Source: Persephonella sp.
Lineage (GTDB): Bacteria; Aquificota; Aquificia; Aquificales; Hydrogenothermaceae
Direction of reading: 5' to 3'
Assembly: GCA_027084095.1 (NCBI GenBank)
Contig: JALWLQ010000181.1
Coordinates: 1 to 35,616, forward strand
Length of the DNA: 35,616 bases
In this document: positions 7,123 to 15,514 of the stretch, piece after piece
Layout of the letters: the number at the start of each line of letters is the position of its first letter
Position numbering within the stretch: the first letter of the stretch is position 1
Position numbers and translations under genes: made by a program
Notes under the pieces: generated by a model
Seen by the model: only the letters and a program-made list of their open reading frames with translations
What the model was told of the DNA's origin: nothing
Databases searched by the model: none

Positions 7123-7614
7123 TTACATTCCTTTCAATTTTTTAATAGCGTTAATTATATCATCAATAGACTTTTCAATTCTTTTAGGCTCCCAGACATA
7201 TACTATTCTACCTTGGGGATTAATAAGATATGCTGTACTTACTATTTTTTCTTTTTCTATGCCGTGAACATTTATTTTTTCATATACACCGTAGCCTTTA
7301 ATTGTTTCCATTGTAGGGTCACTGAGCATAAGGAACTTTATTCCATGTTCATGTTTAAATTTTTTATGTTCTTGTATAGGGTCTTTATCAATCAAAACAG
7401 GAATAACATCGTATTCTATTAATTTTTCAAGATTTTCTTTTAGAGGACATCCACTTCTATCGCATCTATTTTTTTCTTCTGTTGAAGTAAAGTACAGAAG
7501 TATATATTTGTTTTCCCCTAATAAATCACTAAGACTTATTTTTTTTCCTTCTGCTTCATAGAGGTGGAAATCGGGTGCTACCTCTCCTACTTTTTTTAAT
7601 TTGTCTTTAGCCAT
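7123..7614 (-). CDS. Peroxiredoxin-like (AhpC/TSA, BCP-type) thioredoxin-fold protein
   Basis: A 163-residue cytoplasmic protein starting VGEVAPDFHLYEAEGKKISL, the usual opening of the AhpC/TSA fold. C51 and C56 have the CX4C spacing of the peroxidatic and resolving cysteines in BCP/PrxQ enzymes. However, the expected PxxxTxxC motif is not intact: positions 44 and 48 are Ser and Lys instead of Pro and Thr. It could still reduce peroxides slowly, or be a thiol oxidoreductase of another kind. It overlaps the YqiA-like gene upstream by eight bases and precedes tatA. Confidence 0.8.
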   Translation of the reverse strand: MAKDKLKKVGEVAPDFHLYEAEGKKISLSDLLGENKYILLYFTSTEEKNRCDRSGCPLKENLEKLIEYDVIPVLIDKDPIQEHKKFKHEHGIKFLMLSDPTMETIKGYGVYEKINVHGIEKEKIVSTAYLINPQGRIVYVWEPKRIEKSIDDIINAIKKLKGM

Positions 7615-8185
7615 AGCGAACCTCCTTTTTACTTCTTAAATCTTCCAGTAGTTCATCCATATGTTGAAATCTGTGATTTCCACCTTTAAAGATTTTTACG
7701 TAAAATCCTTTAAAATATTGTGCTGTTTTTCTACTATCCAGAAGTTCATCATCCTCGTCAAGATAAATATACAGTTTATCCTTAATTTTTTGTAGTTCTG
7801 TGATGGGAATTTCTATTTTCTTTAAAAAATTTAGATATTCCTCCTTAAAATAATATTCTTCATCTGTCTTGTAATTTTTTTGTTTCCCTATTTGAGACTT
7901 TAAGTCTTCTGATGGTTTTATAGAAGGGTTTATTATTACGCCTGGAATATCAAATTTGTAAGATAGATATAGAGTGTAAGCTCCTCCTAATGATGTTCCT
8001 ATTAGGAGTAAAGGCTCTTCATTTTTTAGATTTCTTATTAAATACTCCAGAAGGGATATGGCTTTTTCAGGATTGTAAGGAAGGTTTATTGATAGGACAT
8101 TTTCATCACCGAAGTGTTCTTTAAGTTTGTTTACTTTATCTCCATAACCTGCTGAATTAAATCCGTGGATATAAATAATTTTCAC
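7607..8185 (-). CDS. YqiA-like alpha/beta-hydrolase (esterase)
   Basis: A 192-residue protein of the small UPF0227/YqiA hydrolase group. It opens with the strand and oxyanion segment IIYIHGFNSAG. The nucleophile elbow GTSLGG places Ser65. The acid is probably in YLDEDDELLD and the histidine in GGNHRFQHMDEL. Family members hydrolyse short-chain esters in vitro, with unknown natural substrates. It is the first gene of a minus-strand operon with the peroxiredoxin-like gene and tatA. Start ATG 8185. Confidence 0.85.
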   Translation of the reverse strand: MKIIYIHGFNSAGYGDKVNKLKEHFGDENVLSINLPYNPEKAISLLEYLIRNLKNEEPLLLIGTSLGGAYTLYLSYKFDIPGVIINPSIKPSEDLKSQIGKQKNYKTDEEYYFKEEYLNFLKKIEIPITELQKIKDKLYIYLDEDDELLDSRKTAQYFKGFYVKIFKGGNHRFQHMDELLEDLRSKKEVRYG

Positions 8186-8514
8186 GATTTTAACCCTTAT
8201 AAAGATTTATTCTTAAACATATATTAGTTTATTAAAGCTCATAATACAAGGTGTTTAAAGATTTAATTGTATCTATGATATAAACATATCTTGATTTTAC
8301 CTTTATTTATAATCTGTTTCTTCTAAAAGTTAAAATTAAATATATGCATAAGTATTTGAAAAACAAAAGAAAATTTGCTTAATGGTAATAACTACTATTG
8401 ATAAAACTGTTTTTTTGGAAATATTAATAGTATTATGTTTAGTATCAATATTCTTAATATTATGCTTGTTGTTATTTGTTATTCTTTATTGAAATTTAGA
8501 TATGGGGGAGCTGT
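8186..8514. other. Divergent AT-rich intergenic region (329 bases)
   Basis: No gene is seen. For the minus strand, TTGTAT (8249-8244) and TAATAT (8226-8221) at 17-base spacing are a weak promoter for the hydrolase operon. For the plus strand, TTGATA (8398-8403) and TATTAA (8422-8427) at 18-base spacing are a weak promoter for ccsBA. A GGGGGAG ribosome binding site at 8504-8510 supports the ATG at 8515. The segment is otherwise long T/A runs. Confidence 0.4.
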
Positions 8515-11500
8515 ATGAGTGTGATAAGAACGGTGATAGAACTTATTTTTTCACTGAAAACTACTGTTGTCTTATTCCTAATATTTGGGGCTGTTATTGG
8601 TGTAGCTACATTTATAGAAAATGATTTTGGTAGAGAGACATCCTATGCTCTTATATACGGTTCTAAATGGTTTGAGGTTTTACTTACCTTAATGACTATT
8701 AACTTAATAGGAAATATCTTTGTATATAAAATGTGGCAACCAAAAAAATTACCCCTTTTTATTTTCCATCTCTCATTTGTCATTATTTTTATTGGTGCTG
8801 CAATTACCAGATATTTTGGATACGAAGGAATGATGCATATTAGAGAAAAACAAGAACAAAACAAAATCTTTTCCCGAGACCCTTTCTTACAAATAACAGC
8901 CAAGAAAAATGGAAAAGAATTTAAACTTGAAAAACCTCTTTTGTTATCTGCTCTCCCTGTATGGAATGTTAATAATTTTGAGGAAAATTTAGATATTGAA
9001 GGGAAAATTCTTACAGTAAAATACAAAAATTTTATTAAAGGAGTTACTACCGAAATTAGAGAAGACCCTAATGGAGAGCCGATAATTACCCTTCGTGCCT
9101 CAGCAGGTATGGATAGTATTGATTTAACCTTAAAGGAAGGCTCCTTTGAAGATTTAGGAAGTTTCGTATTTATCTTTTCAAATCCTGATAAATTTAATGA
9201 AAGATTAGAAGGAAAGGATTTTGTATTTTTCTTTATAAAAAATGGTAAGTTTTATCTCCTTTCTAATTTACCTATTAACTGGATGAAAATGGCCGATAGG
9301 TCGCAAGGAATTATAAAGGCAGGAGATGAAGCTCCTTTAGAAAAAGGAAAACTTTATTCTGTAGCAGGACTGAACTTTGTTATCAAAGACGCACTCCTCA
9401 AAGGAAAAGAGGTTATTGTTCCTCTTCCCCGTTCTAAAGATATTTATAAAAATTCGTCTGTATGGTTAGCTCTTTTTGTTGAAGTTGAATATGACGGGGA
9501 GAAAAGAGAAGTAGCTCTTTTAGGTAGAGGAGGAAGTACTCCTGGAATTCCTCAAAAATTAAATATAAAGGATATTGAGCTGGAGCTTGAATGGGGGGCA
9601 AAAGTAATAACTTTACCTTTTAGTTTATATCTTAAAGATTTTGTGATGAGAAAGTACCCTGGTTCAAATAAACCTTCTTCTTATGAAAGTCATGTTATAG
9701 TCAAAGACCCTGTGAATAAAAAAGAGTTTGAATATAATATCCACATGAACCATCCTCTTGTTTATGGAGGATATAAATTCTTCCAATCATCTTATGACCC
9801 TGATGAATTAGGAACAATTCTATCTGTCAATCATGACCCAGGGGTAATACCAACTTACATAGGTTATGGTCTTATGATGATAGGTTTATTGCTAAACCTT
9901 CTTAATCCTTTCAGTAGATTTGGGAGGACTTTAAAAATGCTCAATAAAGACACCAAAAATATAGTTCTCATAATAATAGCTCTACTTAGTTTTTCTTATA
10001 ATTCTATTGCTTATCCTGGTATGGAAAAAGGTAATTCCAATCAGACAATTCCCCAAAAACCACGTATGGAAGACATTATTAAGACTGTAAAGAAGATAGA
10101 TAAAAACCATGCAGAAAAATTTGGAAGTTTGGCTGTCCAAGGAGGAGAAGGTAGGATAAAACCTGTAGATACTCTGGCTATAGATGTTGTAAATAAAGTT
10201 CATGGAGGACCTTCTGTATTAGGATTAACTCACAATCAGGTTTTATTAGGGATGTTCCTTATGCCAGGACCATGGCAATATGTAAAGATGATAAAGGTCA
10301 AACATCCTGCAATAAAGAAAATGCTTGGAATTCCTATGGAAGATAAATATTTTGCATTTATAGACGCATACGATGAGAAAGGAATGTATAAACTTGCCAA
10401 TGCTGTAGAAGCTGCAAGGAGAAAAGACCCTTCCCAGCGAAATCAGTTTGATAAAGAGATATTAAAGATAGATGAAAAACTTTATATCTGTTATCTTGCT
10501 TTTACCGGTGAAATTTTAAGATTATTCCCTAAAGAGAATGACCCTAATAATACTTGGTATGGTCCACGTGATGCTCTCAAAATATTCCCTGAAAAACAAA
10601 GGGAAGAAGTGGCAACTATACTGTCAAAATATATACACGGAGTGCAAAAAGGTTTACAGGAAGGTAATTGGGAAGCCGCGAACTTAGCAATTGAAGATAT
10701 CAAAGATTTTCAAAAGAGATATGGGTATAAAGTACTCCCATCTGAAACAAGATTAAAAGCTGAAATTTTGTATAACAGACTTCTGGTATTTGAAAGATTA
10801 ACTCCTTTTTATTTTCTTATAGGTTTATTATCTATAATACTAATTTTTGTAAAGATATTTAAACCAAAAGCTAATGTTGACAGATTTGGTAAATTTATAG
10901 TTATTCTTCTGATAATCGCTTTTCTTATACACACAGCAGGTCTCGGACTTAGATGGTACGTTGCTGGACATGCTCCATGGACTGATGCTTATGAGTCTAT
11001 GCTATTTATATCATGGGCTGTGGCTTTAGCAGGTATAGTTTTTGCAAGAAAATCCCTTTTTGTTCTGGCATCTGTTGGAATGTTTGCAGGTGTTTTCCTT
11101 TTTGCAGCCCATCTTGGATGGCTTGACCCTCAAATTACCACTATTGTTCCTGTATTGAAATCTTACTGGCTTCTTATCCATGTGTCTGTATTAACTGCAA
11201 GCTATGGATTTTTAGGATTATCTGCAATACTGGGTCTTATATCTCTTATATTCTTTGCAATAAAATATGAAAAACTTCTTGGACGGGAAAGGGTATTAAA
11301 TCTGGAGAGCGGGATAAAAGAAGCAACAAAAATATCTGAGCTTTCTCTGATTATTGGATTATCTCTTATCATATCAGGTAACTTTTTAGGAGCTATTTGG
11401 GCAAATGAAAGTTGGGGAAGATACTGGGGTTGGGACCCTAAAGAAACCTGGACAGCTGTTTCTATTGCCGTTTATGCTGCTATAGTTCACCTAAAGTATA

Positions 11501-11718
11501 TACCTCAATGGTATTCATTCTACAAAATGGCTGTATTCTCCGTTTTAGGTTATTTCTCTATATTAATGACATATTTTGGTGTTAACTATTACCTTTCAGG
11601 ACTTCACTCTTATGCTGCAGGAGACCCTGTTCCCATACCAACCTGGGTTTACTGGGCAGTAGGATTTCTCTTAGTTCTTATAATTGCAGCTTATAAGAAC
11701 AGAAATATGACAAGATAG
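8515..11718 (+). CDS. ccsBA: Fused cytochrome c haem ligase CcsBA (System II)
   Basis: A 1067-residue fusion of CcsB/ResB (N-terminal half) and CcsA (C-terminal half), the integral membrane complex that exports haem and attaches it to CXXCH cysteines of apocytochromes outside the cytoplasmic membrane. The N-terminus has the ResB transmembrane segments and the large exported domain. The middle (about residues 510-770) contains the conserved VQGGEGRIKPVDTLA segment. The C-terminal part has multiple membrane helices and the tryptophan-rich haem motif WGWDPKETW near residue 970. The length matches fused CcsBA of Epsilonproteobacteria. It stands immediately before the multihaem locus, whose products all depend on it. 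Whether it handles the CX3CH and longer motifs found downstream is unknown. Confidence 0.95.
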   Translation: MSVIRTVIELIFSLKTTVVLFLIFGAVIGVATFIENDFGRETSYALIYGSKWFEVLLTLMTINLIGNIFVYKMWQPKKLPLFIFHLSFVIIFIGAAITRYFGYEGMMHIREKQEQNKIFSRDPFLQITAKKNGKEFKLEKPLLLSALPVWNVNNFEENLDIEGKILTVKYKNFIKGVTTEIREDPNGEPIITLRASAGMDSIDLTLKEGSFEDLGSFVFIFSNPDKFNERLEGKDFVFFFIKNGKFYLLSNLPINWMKMADRSQGIIKAGDEAPLEKGKLYSVAGLNFVIKDALLKGKEVIVPLPRSKDIYKNSSVWLALFVEVEYDGEKREVALLGRGGSTPGIPQKLNIKDIELELEWGAKVITLPFSLYLKDFVMRKYPGSNKPSSYESHVIVKDPVNKKEFEYNIHMNHPLVYGGYKFFQSSYDPDELGTILSVNHDPGVIPTYIGYGLMMIGLLLNLLNPFSRFGRTLKMLNKDTKNIVLIIIALLSFSYNSIAYPGMEKGNSNQTIPQKPRMEDIIKTVKKIDKNHAEKFGSLAVQGGEGRIKPVDTLAIDVVNKVHGGPSVLGLTHNQVLLGMFLMPGPWQYVKMIKVKHPAIKKMLGIPMEDKYFAFIDAYDEKGMYKLANAVEAARRKDPSQRNQFDKEILKIDEKLYICYLAFTGEILRLFPKENDPNNTWYGPRDALKIFPEKQREEVATILSKYIHGVQKGLQEGNWEAANLAIEDIKDFQKRYGYKVLPSETRLKAEILYNRLLVFERLTPFYFLIGLLSIILIFVKIFKPKANVDRFGKFIVILLIIAFLIHTAGLGLRWYVAGHAPWTDAYESMLFISWAVALAGIVFARKSLFVLASVGMFAGVFLFAAHLGWLDPQITTIVPVLKSYWLLIHVSVLTASYGFLGLSAILGLISLIFFAIKYEKLLGRERVLNLESGIKEATKISELSLIIGLSLIISGNFLGAIWANESWGRYWGWDPKETWTAVSIAVYAAIVHLKYIPQWYSFYKMAVFSVLGYFSILMTYFGVNYYLSGLHSYAAGDPVPIPTWVYWAVGFLLVLIIAAYKNRNMTR

Positions 11719-11762
11719 TTACGAACTTTTCTTATATAATATATAAAAATATATTAAATGTA

Positions 11763-11791
11763 TTGACATATATATTACTTTAGTATAAATT
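11763..11791 (+). promoter_or_regulatory. Putative promoter of the 11.9-kb tetrahaem cytochrome gene
   Basis: Perfect TTGACA at 11763-11768 is followed by TATAAA (11784-11789, 15-base spacing) or the overlapping TAAATT (11786-11791, 17-base spacing). The cytochrome can therefore be transcribed independently of ccsBA. The untranslated leader would be about 75 bases. Confidence 0.55.
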
Positions 11792-11873
11792 AAAAGTAGG
11801 GGAAAGGGGTAAAATTTAAGTAGATTAAGGAAATTTTTGTCTTTATTTATTGATACATTTGGGGGGTGGTGTT

Positions 11874-12593
11874 ATGAAGAAAAAGTTAGCAATTATTGCT
11901 GTTTTGGGAATTACAACTTTAGGATTTTCAGCCACCGAGGATATTAGAACCACAGCTCATAACTTATCTACCTACAGTGACCCTGCACAGGGTGGTACAA
12001 ATGAAATTTGTGTGTTCTGTCATACTCCTCACGGGGCAAACTCAGATTTTAATGGGGCACCTTTATGGAACAAACCTATTGATACAACTGTAACGTTTCA
12101 AGTGTATGGTGGAGGGCAGACAACAGCTGGGACAGAAGTTGGTCAACCTGGTGATACGTCAAGAGCCTGTCTTTCCTGTCATGATGGTGTAAGTGGAGTA
12201 AATGTTATTATTAATGCCCCAGGGGATAATTATGACCCTAATGGAATTTATCTTGACTATAGAGGTTCAACTCAACCATGGAAAATGCCTCTATCTTTTG
12301 CAATTGGAAGAAATGCTGCAGGTGGTTATTATGATTTAAGAGACGACCATCCAGTTGGGGTTGTATATACTGAAGGTAGAGCAGACCTCAGACCTCCAAG
12401 TACTCCTATAACAGGCTGGAACATTTCAGGGGATAAAGATGGTAGTGGCGGACCGTCTATCGGTGACCTTTTAAGGAATGGAAAGGTTGAGTGCGTTAGC
12501 TGTCATAACCCACATCTTAACGCGCCCAGATTTTTAAGGTCTGGAGACGGTAATACTAATAGCAATCTATGTACAACTTGTCATAATAAATAA
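11874..12593 (+). CDS. Exported tetrahaem cytochrome c, OmcE-like (paralogue 1)
   Basis: A 239-residue preprotein starting at ATG 11874, behind a GGGGGGTGG ribosome binding site; a TTG further upstream is less likely. The signal peptide is MKKKLAIIAVLGITTLGFSA. Four haem motifs follow: CVFCH, CLSCH, CVSCH and CTTCH. Conserved surroundings include AHNLS (candidate distal histidine), CHTPHG, LWNK, GQPGD, DHPVG and CHNPH. Paralogue 2 at 22570-23280 shares most of these, even at the DNA level around the GGGQTTAGT segment. Size, haem number and motif order resemble OmcE-type extracellular cytochromes that polymerise into filaments in Geobacter; polymerisation here is inference. It has its own promoter and terminator and stands opposite the end of the big operon. 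Confidence 0.88.
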   Translation: MKKKLAIIAVLGITTLGFSATEDIRTTAHNLSTYSDPAQGGTNEICVFCHTPHGANSDFNGAPLWNKPIDTTVTFQVYGGGQTTAGTEVGQPGDTSRACLSCHDGVSGVNVIINAPGDNYDPNGIYLDYRGSTQPWKMPLSFAIGRNAAGGYYDLRDDHPVGVVYTEGRADLRPPSTPITGWNISGDKDGSGGPSIGDLLRNGKVECVSCHNPHLNAPRFLRSGDGNTNSNLCTTCHNK

Positions 12594-12595
12594 TT

Positions 12596-12619
12596 AAAAG
12601 CCCCCTAAAGGGGGCTTTT
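12596..12619. terminator. Strong bidirectional terminator
   Basis: The perfect stem AAAAGCCCCC/GGGGGCTTTT with loop TAAA lies between two convergent genes. It provides a T-run for both strands, ending the 11.9-kb cytochrome transcript and the ten-gene minus-strand operon. Confidence 0.93.
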
Positions 12620-12626
12620 AACGTTT

Positions 12627-12947
12627 TTAATATTTTAGTATATAATCAATTAATGCTTTTAATTCTTCCTCACTCATTGCTTTGAACTTGCCCATTTGTG
12701 TTTTCATCATGTCAAATCTATCTGGCCACACTATTGGGTCAGTCTGTCCTTTAAAGAACTGCATAAGTTGTTTAGGGTTATTTTTATAAAATTCTGATAT
12801 TGTCTTTAGAGAAGGTCCGATAGCATCTTTAGTTTCTTTATGACACATAGGACAGGAGTTCTCTTCAAATATTTTTTTTCCATCTATAGCAGCAAAAGAT
12901 GTCATACTCAAACACAGTATAGTTAACCCTGCCGTTAACTTCTTCAT
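12627..12947 (-). CDS. Periplasmic monohaem cytochrome c (class I)
   Basis: A 106-residue preprotein with signal peptide (MKKLTAGLTILCLSMTSFA), then a single CPMCH motif about 18 residues into the mature protein, an IGPSL turn and methionines near MMKTQM that could supply the distal ligand. The C-terminal helix EELKALIDYIL is typical of cytochrome c-551/c-553. It would be a small soluble electron shuttle in the periplasm. It is the last gene of the operon and overlaps the preceding gene by four bases (ATGA). Confidence 0.9.
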   Translation of the reverse strand: MKKLTAGLTILCLSMTSFAAIDGKKIFEENSCPMCHKETKDAIGPSLKTISEFYKNNPKQLMQFFKGQTDPIVWPDRFDMMKTQMGKFKAMSEEELKALIDYILKY

Positions 12948-13459
12948 TCTTTATCCTCCTGGCTTTGTTTTTCTTTAAGAACTTTTATTTCAGATATAAG
13001 CCATTTATTATTTTTTTGAATAAGATTATACCTTACCTTGTAAAATATACTGGTTTCCGGTTTTACTATTTTGTTTATTCTTCTATCTAAATACTTATAT
13101 TTCCAGTATTCTTCTGTAAAAACCTGGGCTTTTTTACTATTTATTTTTATTTTTACAAATTTTATCTTTTCAAGGTGGGAAATCATAAAAAGGCCATTCT
13201 CATGCCATGATTGTATCCATATATACAGTTTGCGAGCTACATCTTTTGTTGCAATATCTTCCATCATTTGTATAAAAGTTGTTATATTCCTATGTCTATC
13301 TGCTTTTGCCTCCTCCATAATGATACGGTTATACATTTTTATAGTTTGTTTAATCTGACTTATCTCCTTCTCCTTTTTGATAGTTTCATTAGCAAAAGCA
13401 AAAACATATAAGCCGTATAAGAAAACATGAATTAATAATATCTTACGGATAGGTATCAT
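12944..13459 (-). CDS. Small exported protein of unknown function
   Basis: A 171-residue protein counted from ATG 13459, which gives a clean signal peptide (MIPIRKILLIHVFLYGLYVF then AFA). The open frame continues upstream to 13519, but that part lies inside the preceding cytochrome gene and encodes no signal. The chosen start overlaps that gene by 17 bases and has GGAGG only two bases ahead, so the start is not certain. The mature part has a helical first half and a lysine- and tyrosine-rich strand region (FYKVRYNLIQKNNKWLISEI) like a SnoaL/NTF2-type fold. No haem motif is present. Its position suggests a role in assembly or stability of the cytochrome system; no function is recognised. Confidence 0.7.
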   Translation of the reverse strand: MIPIRKILLIHVFLYGLYVFAFANETIKKEKEISQIKQTIKMYNRIIMEEAKADRHRNITTFIQMMEDIATKDVARKLYIWIQSWHENGLFMISHLEKIKFVKIKINSKKAQVFTEEYWKYKYLDRRINKIVKPETSIFYKVRYNLIQKNNKWLISEIKVLKEKQSQEDKE

Positions 13460-15512
13460 AGCCTCCTGCATTAGTGTTATGACATCTACGACCACCACCA
13501 CAAGATGGTGCATAGGCATCTGTATTTCTCATTATATTATTCCATTTAAATCCTCTCATCTTAAGTTGGAGGACACCATTATAGCGATAGTTATAAGGTT
13601 CTGGCATAGTTTCATAACCTATAAGTCTGGATACAGGTGAACCGTGTGGTACAGCAACGTGACATTCCACACAGGCTATTGAACGCATAGGCATTGGTCT
13701 CCACATCATATGAACTTCTGCCTGAGTTAAATCATGACAGTTTACACAAAATAGTCCATCGGTTGTTCCGTTTTTTACATCTCCTGTGGTATACAGTGTA
13801 CCGTCAGGTTTGGTAGGCCAGTTAGTATTAGGTCCTTTTAGCATAAATTTAATGGATGAACCATGAGGTCCTCGTGGGTCAATGCCATCCTCGGCTTCCG
13901 CTCCATGACAATCTGTACAGTACATTGTTTGATTTCCTACATTTGTATTCCAAGGAGGAAGTAGTTGATTGGCTGTTAGAGGGTCAGCGTATCTTCCTCC
14001 CAGAGCAAGCATATCATTTGTTGACATAACAACAGGGTGAGCTGACCTATTATAAGGATTAAATTCGCAAGCCTGGTCTGTTAAGGTTATATTAGATTGT
14101 TCGGATATGAATTGGGTTAGGCAATCTCCTGTAGGGGAATCCCCAAGTGCCCATTTTGAATGACACTTCATACATACCTGATACTCTTTTTGAGCTTCTG
14201 CCATAGTATTAAAATTAGAGGGTTGTGTCCATCTTGCAGCAGGCCATACTGGTTCTATACCATAAACCCCTGCTAATACATTTGATACAGTGTTTGTAGG
14301 ATTTTGAGGATACCATCCTGAAGGGTCTGCGTTCTGGGCATGTGTTCCTTTACTTGCTCTATGGGGGTTATGGCAATCAACACATTCAGAATGTTTAGAG
14401 TCTGAAAATTTGATAGTATATGTTCCTGCTGGGTCATTTTCGTTAGAAGTAAAGCCATATAAAACATCAAGAACAGTATGTATATCTGATATAGTCTTAA
14501 CTGGGTGCCCATATGTCCTGTTAGGAGGTAGAAGGGAATCTATATCCTTTGCACCTCCTGAACCATGACAGGGGGCAAGATTGCTCTGACTTGCTGCACC
14601 TGAAAAACAGGTCTGTTCTTCAGGTTTTCTTAAAAGGGGTTTACCAGAGGGAGGATATGGGGGAACATTGTGTGGTTTATGACAATTACCACAACCTAAA
14701 TCTGCTACCGATACTGGAGAACCTTCTCCATAGTGCTGGTTTACACCAGTGTCCGTGTAAGTTCTGGTATCTGTATTGTGGGCACTGGTTGTCCATCCAG
14801 GTTTATCATGACAGGAAATACATGTTTTTTTAAAGTCCTGTGCAAGGTTTCCAACATCCACCCTCAAAAATTGTTTATTTTCTTTATGTGGGTCGTGGCA
14901 GGAAGTACATTCAACATATTTTTTTCCGCCATAATTATAAAGTTTAATAGGTGGGTCAGGAAGGGGATTTTTTAGTTCAATAGTCTTTATGCTACCATCA
15001 CCAAAGGTTTTTTGTATATCGGGGTTGTATTCAATGGCAACAGGGTGATGCATGGAAAGGTCTGTACCTATAAAAGTTCTTAAGTTAGATGGTAATGTTC
15101 CATCAGGATTAACATTTTGCATTTGTATTACAGTGTTGCCAAGCTCTGTTCCTCTAACTATATAAACAGCACCAATGGCAACAGTCCCATCATGACAGGA
15201 AAGACATTGTCTTGAAATAATTCCAGGCTGTCCTTCCACCTCAGAAGGTTGTTCAGGTGCAGGGTATTCTATACGGTTGATAAATTCACTATCATAAAGA
15301 GTATAAACAGAAGTGGGCATTTTTCTATTCCAGAGGGGAGTTCCTTCTCTTTCGTTGTGAGGAATGTGGCAAAATACACATATTTCTGTTTCAGAAACAG
15401 CTTTTATTGTCCCAGGTCCAGTTACTGAAAGATTATGCTTTGTATTAACGATACCAGCTTGTGCCGTAAATAATATTCCCAGTAAAAACATAAAAGCTCT
15501 ATTTAAGAACAT
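13443..15512 (-). CDS. Large exported multihaem cytochrome c (10 CXXCH plus 2 unusual motifs)
   Basis: A 689-residue preprotein with a signal peptide (MFLNRAFMFLLGILFTAQA). Ten canonical motifs appear: CVFCH, CLSCH, CTSCH, CISCH, CGNCH, CVDCH, CMKCH, CTDCH, CVNCH and CVECH. Two more candidates are a CX12CH (14565-14609) and a CX5CH near the C-terminus (CGGGRRCH, 13479-13502). The first 230 or so residues reproduce the OmcE-like tetrahaem module in order: KHNLS, CVFCHIPH, LWN, EGQPG, CLSCHDG, IGTDL, HHPV, CTSCHDPHK, FLR, CISCH. The rest adds eight potential haems. It follows an NHL gene by two bases and probably sits at or outside the outer membrane. A connector between barrel and filament is my inference. 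Confidence 0.9.
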   Translation of the reverse strand: MFLNRAFMFLLGILFTAQAGIVNTKHNLSVTGPGTIKAVSETEICVFCHIPHNEREGTPLWNRKMPTSVYTLYDSEFINRIEYPAPEQPSEVEGQPGIISRQCLSCHDGTVAIGAVYIVRGTELGNTVIQMQNVNPDGTLPSNLRTFIGTDLSMHHPVAIEYNPDIQKTFGDGSIKTIELKNPLPDPPIKLYNYGGKKYVECTSCHDPHKENKQFLRVDVGNLAQDFKKTCISCHDKPGWTTSAHNTDTRTYTDTGVNQHYGEGSPVSVADLGCGNCHKPHNVPPYPPSGKPLLRKPEEQTCFSGAASQSNLAPCHGSGGAKDIDSLLPPNRTYGHPVKTISDIHTVLDVLYGFTSNENDPAGTYTIKFSDSKHSECVDCHNPHRASKGTHAQNADPSGWYPQNPTNTVSNVLAGVYGIEPVWPAARWTQPSNFNTMAEAQKEYQVCMKCHSKWALGDSPTGDCLTQFISEQSNITLTDQACEFNPYNRSAHPVVMSTNDMLALGGRYADPLTANQLLPPWNTNVGNQTMYCTDCHGAEAEDGIDPRGPHGSSIKFMLKGPNTNWPTKPDGTLYTTGDVKNGTTDGLFCVNCHDLTQAEVHMMWRPMPMRSIACVECHVAVPHGSPVSRLIGYETMPEPYNYRYNGVLQLKMRGFKWNNIMRNTDAYAPSCGGGRRCHNTNAGGYDTYP

Positions 15513-15514
15513 GG

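Noticed and set aside
12944-13519. Longer version of the small exported protein starting at 13519
   Set aside because: The added 20 residues fall entirely within the C-terminal coding part of the large cytochrome and would bury the signal peptide. ATG 13459 gives a normal export signal.
14050-14130. Cysteine pair in the large cytochrome between CMKCH and CTDCH as another long haem motif
   Set aside because: Neither cysteine is followed by histidine (CLTQ and CEFN), so no CXnCH motif can be drawn; a disulfide is more likely.
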